NCBI GenBank assembly: GCA_030549495.1
Contig: JAUIRK010001041.1
Span: 62,001-126,000 of the forward strand
Source: Nectonema munidae
Taxonomy: Eukaryota; Nematomorpha; Nectonematoida; Nectonematidae
Length of the DNA stretch: 64,000 nucleotides
Direction: 5' to 3'
In this document: in pieces, positions 55,838-64,000 of the stretch
Layout of the letters: each line of letters begins with the position of its first letter
Position numbering within the stretch: the stretch's first letter is position 1
Position numbers and translations under genes: made by a program
The notes under the pieces: model-generated
What the model was told of the DNA's origin: nothing
Seen by the model: only the letters and a program-made list of their open reading frames with translations
Database searches by the model: none

Positions 55838-58573
55838 CAGTCAACTCTCTATACACCGGATGCACTCGTGACCCGAAAAAATCCGGTTTAGACAGATCCG
55901 GTTTATTGAGAGTTATGTTTTTTACAATTAATCACCCATTTTTTAATACCATGACTCATTCTAATCATATATTGTAACTTTGATGTTTAAATAGAATCAT
56001 AAAAATATTTCCGAAAAAAAAATTTTTTAGTCACATTAATATTATTTTTAATACAAGTTTGTTTGAATTTCATAACATTTTTTGTAATAGCCCAATTGTT
56101 TTTGAGGATGAGGCTTTCGACTTGTCTTTGCATTGTTGGATCTTGTTGATATGCAAAGTCACTCAGTTTTTTGAACATTTGGGCTACTTCAAACCAAGAA
56201 AATTTCGTGATGATTTGAGCCACTTGTTCGCCATCATCGCTTTGTCCATCGATGGATTCAGATTCATGGACTTCCTGATTCAATAATGCTGCTTCGAAAT
56301 CAGAAGGATCTTCTGTCGCCGAAATATTGTCAATCTCTATAAACTTGTTTGTTGCCATCCTTGGTTCACCAAAACAAGTAACAAGCTCGTCAATGGAAAC
56401 ATTTAATTCATCTGTTTCATCTTCGGCATCTGTACAGTCATCTTCCACCATGAAGCCACTGTTCTTGAAGCATTTTATGATTGTTGAAGTGGCGACTTTT
56501 TCCCACGCTGAAGCAATCCATTTTATACAATCTAAAATCTTGATTGACTTAGTTAATTGAACCAAACTTGGTTATTCATCAATTTGTGCAAACAAATGAA
56601 CCATCAGGGTTTTTCTATAACCATTTTGAATGATCTAATCACACCCAAATCGAGTGGCTGAACACAGCTTGTAGTGTTTGAAGGGAAAAACTTGAGTGAA
56701 ATGTTCTTTAGAATTCAAATAAAAAAAGAAATTGATCTGGTTGATGAGATGTAGCATTATCCAAGAACATGAGAATTTTTCTTTTTTTCCCTTATCATTT
56801 TTCTGTCTATTTCTTGAATCCAAAAGGAAAAATTTTTTGATGTCACCCAAGGATTACTATTAGCTGCATACGTTACAGGTAAACTATCGGTTTTGACTAC
56901 TTTGAAACATCCTGGATTTTTTGATTTGCCAATCACCAGAGGCTTGAGTTTTTCACCGGTAGCATTGGTAGCGAGCATAACAGTCACTCGTTCTTTGGAT
57001 ACTTTCACACCGCTTTTTGATTGATGCTTAGCAGCTAGAGTTTTTTCAGGTATGGCCCAAATATAGGACCGTTTCATCGCAATTAAAAATGTTACACAGC
57101 CCAAAACCATGTTATCGACCTTCAAACGACAAAACCAATCTTCAACAATTGAACAGTCAACATTACTTTTTTCACCGCATAGAGCATAAGACTTTACCGA
57201 AAACCTTGATTTCCAAGAAGTCAACCACACTGAAGATGCTTTGAAATCCTCAAAACCCAGATTTTTAGCAAATTCTGTAGCTTTTGAATAGCAAATCGAA
57301 CCAGAAAGAGAAAATTTTTTGGCTTTAGCATGCTGAAACCATTCCCAAATCAAGGTATTGACTTTTTCAAGTTTACAATTTTTTTCACATCTTTCTTTGT
57401 TATGCTAGCATTATTATTGTATTGCTGCAAATAAAATTCAGTTTTTTTAAATATCAGAAATCGTACTGGTTGCAACACCATATTTTTGGCTGAGCATCTT
57501 TTGCAAAGGCTGCGGTTTTGTTTGATATTCATTGATTATTTTAATTTTTGAATTCAGATTAAGTTCACGGCGAATGCGTTTATTTTTTGGTTGGTTCATT
57601 TAGAAAAAAATTTGATTCAAGGGTCAAATGATCTTAAAATAAAATTAAACTTGAATTCAAAGATTGAAAAAGGAATAAGAATTGATCAAAAACAAAAAAA
57701 TTAACATTTAAATTATTCACATCATATTTCAACAATAACAATAACAAAAAATTTATTTAATATTCATAAAAAAAATAAACTGCAAAGGATCTAACTATTC
57801 GACGCGAGCTGATTTAACGCGAGCTGGACCGATTAAGGGCCATATAAACAGTTGAGTAAAAATTAATTAAAATAAAAAAAGCTCAAATTTTTAAATTTTA
57901 TCCAATTTATTTTCCATTTAATTTATTCAATATATTTATATTAAAATTTTTATCAATAATATTAATATCAACTTATTTTAATGTTCAAAAGTTCAATTGT
58001 AATGCTGAAATACTATAAATATCACACACTTAAAATGACAACACCAAAATAATAGGAACATCTTATTAATCAAAATAATTTTTTTTCAATTTTGCACATG
58101 CAGAAAAATGATAAGAAAAAAATTCGTCTTTTGCAAAATATTTTTCCACGTTTAAATATATAAAAAAAGGGGCACCAACTCATCAGAATCAAAATGATAG
58201 TACAAGGCTTCAATAATTTAGATCTAGAAGGAGGCAAAAAAGATATGATCCAATTTTAGGAAAAAAACTATAAAATTGTTGTTCAAATTTGAACTTACGT
58301 CTATATACACATCATTATTTAATTTCAATTATCATTTTTTATTACATAAATTCAAAGTGTTGAAAAATCTTTTGTTTATGCTGCAATTAATTGTATTTTT
58401 GTTCTTTTCCTTAGCCTTATAGCATTTTTTGTGTTCGGTATAGACAGAGGATGTCCAGTTTACACAGAATTAAAATACATTGGAAAGCATATAAGTGTTT
58501 TGGGACCTTGAAAATAATCCGGTTTAGACAAAAATCCGGTATATTCAGAGTCCGGTTTAGACAGAGTTTACTG
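55838..58573 (-). mobile_element. Tigger (pogo-type) transposon with both ends, 2.74 kb
   Basis: TA flanks each side. The left end CAGTCAACTCTCTATACA and right end, reversed, CAGTAAACTCTGTCTAAACC are the terminal repeats. Extra copies of 'TCCGGTTTAGACA' lie near both ends and may be transposase-binding sites. The single gene is on the minus strand (57599..55987). The length and both ends are preserved, so this is a full-length but inactive copy. Confidence 0.85.
55987..57599 (-). pseudogene. Tigger/jerky-type transposase, broken
   Basis: From the ATG at 57599: a psq-type helix region ('KRIRRELNLNSKIKIINEYQ', 'MLSQKYGVATSTISDI'), then the CENP-B-type HTH ('WEWFQHAKAKKFSLSG', 'FKASSVWLTSWKSRFSV'), then the DDE core ('KTLAAKHQSKSGVKVSKERV', 'KPLVIGKSKNPGCFK', 'NPWVTSKNFSFW') and an acidic C-terminal tail (56565..55987). 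The reading frame is interrupted by a stop after the psq region and by frame changes near 57350, 56800 and 56600. The segment expected to hold the first catalytic Asp (A-D-E-T-G in intact relatives) is lost, where 'VDNMVLGCVTFLIAMKRS' now reads. The second and third acidic positions are near the 56760-56640 break. Confidence 0.88.
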
Positions 58574-58599
58574 TATAAATATATTCGCATCTTGTTTTT

Positions 58600-58848
58600 T
58601 TAGTTTCTTGGTCCCACATCGAAGATCTCGATACGTTCTTTTCGCGAGTTTACAACTACCACAACCACAATGGTCTGTTTTGCATTGTTGTTGAACAGAT
58701 ATTTGAACTCTTTGAATTCATCTTTATAATTATTTTGGCGATCTTTTTCACTAATTGCATTGACTACAAAAATTTCATCCAATCTTCCAGATACTGGCCT
58801 GGATCCACTAATCCTCACAATGCAACACAAGAAAAAGTATGTCTTCAT
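58600..58848 (-). other. Unrecognised open frame between two elements
   Basis: This 82-codon frame contains 'SGRLDEIFVVNAISEKD' and a Val run. It lies between the Tigger right end and the transposase-like relic, and could be a diverged tail of the latter. I know no family match. Confidence 0.25.
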
Positions 58849-58869
58849 ATATGCACCTTCTTAAATTTA

Positions 58870-60340
58870 GATTTTTATTAACTTTTTGGAAAATATTTTT
58901 TCTTTTATCCCGTATTTTACAAAAATGAATTAAAATATTTTGATAAATTAAACTCACAGAACCTAGGTTTTCAGGGAAGAAATCAAGATGAGAGTCGAGG
59001 AGATATATCTTCAGTGATTTATTTGCACCCAATTCTTTATAGGCACCAATGCAGTTTTCTACAATTTGAACATAGTCTTCAGACTTATTATTGCCAAGGA
59101 AATTAGCCACAATAGATTTAAAGGCCGTCCATGCCTTTTTCAACATCATTTAATAAGGTCTGGAAGGTTGAATCAGCAATCACTTTTTTTATTTGTGAAC
59201 CTATGAACACTCCCTCTTTTACTTTAGCATAACTCAACTTTGGCAACATTTTGCATAAATATTTGAAAGCTTCTGATTCAATATTTAGCGCCTTCACAAA
59301 GTTCTTCATGAGGCCCAAGTGGAGGGGTGGCATGAGTACTTTGTTTTTTTCAATCAATGGCATACGAAGAACATTTTTCTCTCCTGGCTGAAATGAATTT
59401 CTAATTGGCCAAATCTTTTTCACGTAGTATTGTTTTCTATCTCTGCTATCCCATTCGCAAATAAAACAGTAGTACTTTGTGTATCCTGTCTGCAAGCACA
59501 TTAAAATGTTAACAACCTTCATATCACCACAGATGAACCATTTATATTGACGATACTTTATTTTTTCAAGAAGAAGTGGCATGCTTTCATAAGTTTCTTT
59601 AAGATGAATAGAATATGTCACATGAATTGATGCATTTTTCGTTACCATTGTGAAATAATATTGCTTTCAAGCTTGTTTTAGATGAATCAATGAACAATCG
59701 CCATTCTTCAGTAACGTGTTCAATCCCAAGGCTTGCCATAAGTCCCCCAATGTCCGAGCAGTAGCAAAGTGTGTCATTCATCTCGAAGAATTTAACAAGT
59801 TTCTTATGCCTGTTACGAAAACGCGAAGTAGTTGTTTCAGGTGCCAGCATATTAAATTCTTTGAGACGTGAGCCGAGTAATTCGGCCTGACCTTTTGTTA
59901 AAGCCAGATCTTAGACAAGGGTAGAAAGATCCTCATTATTCACTAGATGTATATCCTTCTCAGCCTGCTAGTCATTGTCAGAATCATAATTGGAAACCGA
60001 AGTTCTTGTTCTTCTTCATCAACTGTGTAATTTGTTGTTTGTATTGGTATCGAACAACTTATAAATTATGAGGAACTGGTTTTGAAACTGCATCAACTTC
60101 TGGATATTTTACAGAATGACGAGTTTTATATGAAAAGCCGATCATACTCGCTAAACAAAAATAGCAGTCAGTAAAGTGGTTGCTGACTCTCGCCATATCG
60201 TTGGAACTCCGAATGGCATATGATTGTTCTTCTTCGCTTTTCTTATCCAACATCGCAAGCTGCATGCACACGCCAAACAAATTAATTTTGATGAAAAGGC
60301 TCACACGTATCAACTTTTGAATCAAAGTATAATTCATATG
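58870..60340 (-). pseudogene. Relic of a transposase-like protein family common in invertebrate genomes
   Basis: In minus-strand order: 'SSNDMARVSNHFTDCYFC' and 'VKYPEVDAVSKPVPHNL' (60337..60059); 'LAPETTTSRFRNRHKKLVKF' and 'EEWRLFIDSSKTSLKAILFH' (59850..59599); 'WFICGDMKVVNILMCLQTGY' followed by 'CFICEWDSRDRKQYYVKKIW' and 'PPLHLGLMKNFVKALN' (59648..59118); 'FLGNNKSEDYVQIVEN' and 'SLKIYLLDSHLDFFPENLG' (59149..58950). This order fits an uncharacterised family that I remember from many arthropod and cnidarian genomes, present in many copies and so probably transposon-borne. The usual next segment, around S-D-E-H-G-E-R-F-H-Q, is missing. Frame changes separate the pieces. I cannot assign the superfamily with confidence. 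Confidence 0.6.
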
Positions 60341-60449
60341 CTTTTTTTTAAAAAGGTGTCAAATTTTTGCGATGGAATTTATCTGTTAGAAGACCGCAAA
60401 CATAAAACAAATATGGTAAATTTATGCAGCCTCTACATGTCATAATTTT

Positions 60450-61800
60450 AAATTAATCTTAAAATAAAAGGAATGATTTGTATTTAATAATGTTCAAAGA
60501 ATGGATTTCAAATATTTTAATGTTTTACTTTGGCTGTTGTTTTAAAATAAGAATAAAAAACATGATGAATGATATATTTTAAAATGGTTTTTTGTCAATA
60601 TTTACAAAACAGGAAGTGATGGAGAAAATTGAGTTATGAATTTGAAATCAGCATAAAAAACTACACCAAAAACAGTCAAAATCAGGCAAGATATCTATCG
60701 CTTGTTTGTTAATCAGTGAATCGGCCGATTAATAACTGTCGATTAATCAGTAATCTGCTAAAGTTCTTATCGGTGCATGGCTAAATAAAAGCTGATGAAA
60801 TGAAACGTTCTATAACTCGTTGACTTGAGACAACGAAATGCGTGCGTAGTCGTTTGTTTTTTATATCTTTCAAATTTTTTCCAAGTCATGTGTTGTTGGC
60901 TTATGGAGTGTAGTTTCGCTAATATTTGAAAATAGGTATTTTGTATTCAGTACCTTTATTCTGCTACTTTCTGCTTTTCATTTTATAGCTCTCAAAACAT
61001 AAGGCTGTCTTGTTTTAATTTTTTGCAGATCTTTTGGATCCTATCTGTGATCTATTTTGGTATACTAGTGAATGTTATCTTGCATGTGATAAAATTCAAT
61101 ATAGCACCCTGCTTTTGTTATGATGACGAAAGATAAAAGGAAAACTTCAGGCATTTCGATAACATACCAAATCTGTACACAAGCGTTTTATTGAGTCGTG
61201 CTTATTTACCAACTTCTTTTCTCGATATCTTAAGAATGGACACCCCATACACTTGAAAAAATGATTTAACTGATATCTACTATTTTTAGGGAAGGCCTTT
61301 TCATCAAATATCACCCAGAAACTTATTACCTTCGACAAAAAACTATATAACCACGAAAATTTTAAAGAATTTGATTAAAGAAAGATTATAGTTGTAACCA
61401 ACAGCGTAATCAAAAAGTGCATATAAATATTGCGATCATTTTTTTCAAAACATACTCTTCAATAATATCTTCTTATGTGGTATCTAAACGTCTGAAAATA
61501 TACGGTTTACACTCGACTCGCACCAAACCCAACTCTCCTCTTCGTGATCCCTAGTCAAACTAATTAACCAACTAATTAAAAAAAATGAAGCGAGTTGGTA
61601 AAAGCGATTTGGTAAAAGCGATTTGGTGGCAGTTTACCAGACCACGTAATGACTAGTAAAGTAATCAATACCCCCTGTTGAAACGAAAGAGTGCATAACT
61701 CCAGGGCTTGTAAACATCATGTCGAATACTCACATGAGTTTAATATAAGATATATGATTGACTAGAATGAATGCGAGTCGTAGTAATTTGAAGTGTGTGA
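60450..61800. other. Intergenic stretch, nothing firm
   Basis: Near 60710-60760 'CGGCCGATTAATAACTGTCGATTAATC' forms a small self-similar patch, in two overlapping parts, that may be a repeat end. Elsewhere nothing was recognised. Confidence 0.4.
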
Positions 61801-61806
61801 ATTTAT

Positions 61807-61943
61807 TTAACCCATTTAAGGCCAATGTTCCTATTTTGGAACATAAGTTATTTCATCTTCGTCTGTTTTTTTCAATGACTTTGAATATAAATCGTCTGCG
61901 TTTTTTAGATATCGTCTGCTTTGCTTGGCCTTAAATGGGTTAA
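61807..61943. mobile_element. piggyBac-type MITE, best-preserved copy
   Basis: TTAA is at both limits. The ends TTAACCCATTTAAGGCCAA are perfect inverted repeats. The inside matches the 29262 copy closely apart from a 20-base insertion ('CGTTTTTTAGATATCGTCTG'). Confidence 0.88.
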
Positions 61944-62660
61944 AAGTCTTTGGATTTTATAAAATTTAAAAACGATCAAAAAACCAATAAATGCAAAAAA
62001 ATTCGTTTGACGTCGACTTTTAGAAAAAATTTCCCACTCGAATAAAACGCTAGTATTTCAAGTCAAGTGCGAACCTTAGAGTTTACACGGCATGATATAT
62101 ATATATATATTATATAATTCAACGAGTAAGACTTTTTAAGATGAAATTCACTTCAGTGCAACATTTTATAATCGATAAAATAAGGGAATAAAACTTTTAT
62201 TAGAGATGATATACTGGTATTAACAATTATTATTATGTGTACAAATTAAAATATTTGATATAGTAATTCAACAAAATTCGTTGGAAATTTCGATCGACGT
62301 ATACTTACGAATATGCGCACTAGTTAAGGGGGGGGGGGTAGCGATGCGATGAAGAATCAATATTGAAAATAAAGTTAAAGCAGGCAGGCATTGATATTTC
62401 ATTTGCGCTAAAGCCGATGCAGATATATGATTTATGAGTAGCGCTCATTGATGATGGCTGCTCAAAATTGATTAAGGTAGAAGAGACGCTAGGAAAATTT
62501 TTTCTTTTCAAATTCAGGGGGGCGCATTTTTTGAATTTGTTTTAAGTTTACACTTTTTTAATTATTCCATATTATCTGATCTTCAGTTTAGGGTTGTAGA
62601 GTTGGAGGCGTAGTCGTAACAATTATTGCGGTTCCGATTCCCTCCGATTTCATAATTAGT
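61944..62660. other. Intergenic stretch, nothing firm
   Basis: A G run at 62329-62338 and GGGGGGCGC near 62518 may be parts of a decayed hAT MITE, but matching ends were not found. A GGAGGCGTAGTCG fragment is near 62604. Confidence 0.4.
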
Positions 62661-62662
62661 TA

Positions 62663-63763
62663 TGCAGGAAGCTTCCGATTAACGCCAATTCGATTAGCGC
62701 GTCAAATTATTTTATTCCTGTTTTTCGGTTACCGCGCTTTAACAAAAAATAATTTTAAATAAATTTTGAAAATAAAATTTTTAATTGATTTTTTTTAACT
62801 TTTTATTCCAAAACATATTATTTGACCTATTTTTAAACTTTTAAGAATGAGCAAATGAAATAATAATAATAATAATACCACGTCTTGTGAATCCAAAAAA
62901 TGCAGAAAAGTTATCAGTTTAAAAGAAAACCCTAAAATTATTAAAAATCATGAACGCGGAGATGCAAATTCTGCAATTGTGCGAAACTTTGGTTATAGTG
63001 AATCTACGATTAGAACAATTTTATACAAATCAAAGAACTATCAAGATATGGGAAAATCTGTTCCTTATGCATCAACAGTGCAAGCTACTTCGAACAACAT
63101 GAAAGCTTGTGGGGTCGCATTTTATCACACTCCATCAGTAACTTCAATGAATTCACCACGCAAATTGACAATGTTGTTAATGAAGGTACAAATGTATTTG
63201 GATAAGTGAAATGCCAAAGAGTTATTGAATTCGCATTCAGAAGAACTTGATGAAAACGACCTTCTCAACGTTGATTCTACCTCAAACTCCATCTTCAAAA
63301 AAGAAATTACACAGAAAAACATTACAGAACTTTTTCAAGCATTATAAAGTTTAAAACAACAGTGTATTGACGCAGATTCCAATGAAGATCGTAGTGCACA
63401 AAAATTTGTAGAAAATTAAACCCACCTTTATTGCCAAATTTAGAGATTTATCTCGAACGTAAAAGGAAAATACTTTCCAAGGAAGCATTAAAAAAATTTT
63501 TACTATGAAAAAGATTAATGTTTATATCATGTTTGTGCACCAACTCATTAGAATTGATAAAACTATTTTTCTTTAATTTTAATAATATAATTTATTCATT
63601 TTTTTGCTATTAAGTTAAAAAGCAATTCTTTTATTATTAATACCAAAAAATAAGACTGATTTTTATATTTTATTTTTTTGAATTTCAAAGTTTGATTAAC
63701 CAGAATTCAATTAACGACACTCATTTTTGGGACCAATTAATTGCTCTAATTGCGGGTTTCATG
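62663..63763 (+). mobile_element. Internally deleted Tigger element, second type
   Basis: Near the left end are 'CTTCCGATTAACGCCAATTCG' fragments. The right end, reversed, is CATGAAACCCGCAATTAGAGC, with TA beside each. The only gene is a shortened transposase at 62847-63420. The ends are diverged, so limits are approximate. Confidence 0.6.
62847..63420 (+). pseudogene. Tigger transposase, N- and C-terminal pieces only
   Basis: After an early stop (fourth codon), 'KVISLKENPKIIKNHERG' and 'NFGYSESTIRTILYKSK' give the psq-type helix-turn-helix of Tigger transposases. 'QDMGKSVPYASTVQATS' follows. Later 'EITQKNITELFQAL' and 'QCIDADSNEDRSAQKF' match the C-terminal tail. The CENP-B half and the DDE core are deleted. 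Confidence 0.75.
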
Positions 63764-64000
63764 TATCCATATATGTTAGATTAAAAAATAAATTCATTAA
63801 AACACTTTTTAGTGTGCAGCGTTGCAAAAACGCAACATAAAAATGTTTATAATTTTTGCCCAGATCTTGCATTTTTTACAGCTCATAGAAAAAGGCTGGA
63901 AAATTCAATAAAATTAAAGAATGAACTTTTTATTTTACGCTAAAATTAGTTTGTATTGGAGCAAATTCCAGTTTATGAGCAGAAAGTTTTTAGGAAATAT

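Noticed and set aside
56059-56560. Plus-strand frames opposite the Tigger transposase tail
   Set aside because: They are antisense shadows of the transposase coding sequence.

Overview
This is a strongly AT-rich piece of an invertebrate (metazoan) nuclear genome. The evidence is spliced genes with GT-AG introns, AATAAA signals, and several host proteins that match metazoan families (SMC1, Gemin6, choline/ethanolamine phosphotransferase, a Themis-like CABIT protein), set in a sea of decayed transposons. The sequence does not settle the species. A crustacean such as a copepod, or another repeat-rich invertebrate, would fit. There are no bacterial-type operons, tRNA genes, rRNA genes or CRISPR arrays.

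Host genes: (1) a two-exon CABIT-domain (Themis-like) gene, + strand, 359..3539; (2) an intronless, full-length SMC1 cohesin gene, - strand, 14308..18009; (3) GEMIN6, + strand, 31756..32283, apparently after a 5' UTR intron; (4) a four-exon CEPT1/CHPT1-type phosphotransferase, - strand, 39435..34123, whose exons join in frame. They share no pathway and look like an ordinary mix of housekeeping genes with one signalling-type gene.

The rest is mostly mobile DNA. From left to right: MITEs in the CABIT intron; a tRNA-type SINE and a broken hAT transposase (6.6-8.3 kb) interrupted by another element; a Mutator/foldback-like element (8.6-9.7 kb); a hAT MITE (10.4 kb); a decayed Tigger element (10.8-13.8 kb) whose 5' part has expanded into a nine-unit satellite of about 215 bp; homopolymer-rich tracts (18.5-19.0 and 20.9-21.4 kb); a hAT MITE (24.2 kb); a 3.5-kb Mutator/foldback-like element (26.1-29.6 kb) holding a tandem array of about 150 bp and a nested piggyBac-type MITE; a MITE with a perfect 8-bp target duplication (32.6 kb) and a SINE (33.2 kb); a LINE fragment nested in a dispersed repeat (43.8 kb); a broken piggyBac transposase flanked by 122-bp inverted repeats (46.1-49.6 kb); a truncated LINE with a 16-bp target duplication (51-52.5 kb); a hAT MITE (53.7 kb); a Tigger copy with both ends (55.8-58.6 kb); a decayed member of a transposase-like protein family I recognise but cannot name (58.8-60.3 kb); and an internally deleted second-type Tigger (62.7-63.8 kb). 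Four small TTAA-flanked MITEs of one family are scattered through the window.

The most notable item is the satellite inside the Tigger element. Each monomer repeats the transposase start codon and its first eleven codons, and the array shows a higher-order period of about 955 bp. No new multi-gene system was found. All homology calls were made by eye against remembered family motifs, so transposon boundaries and broken-gene limits are approximate unless a target duplication is given.
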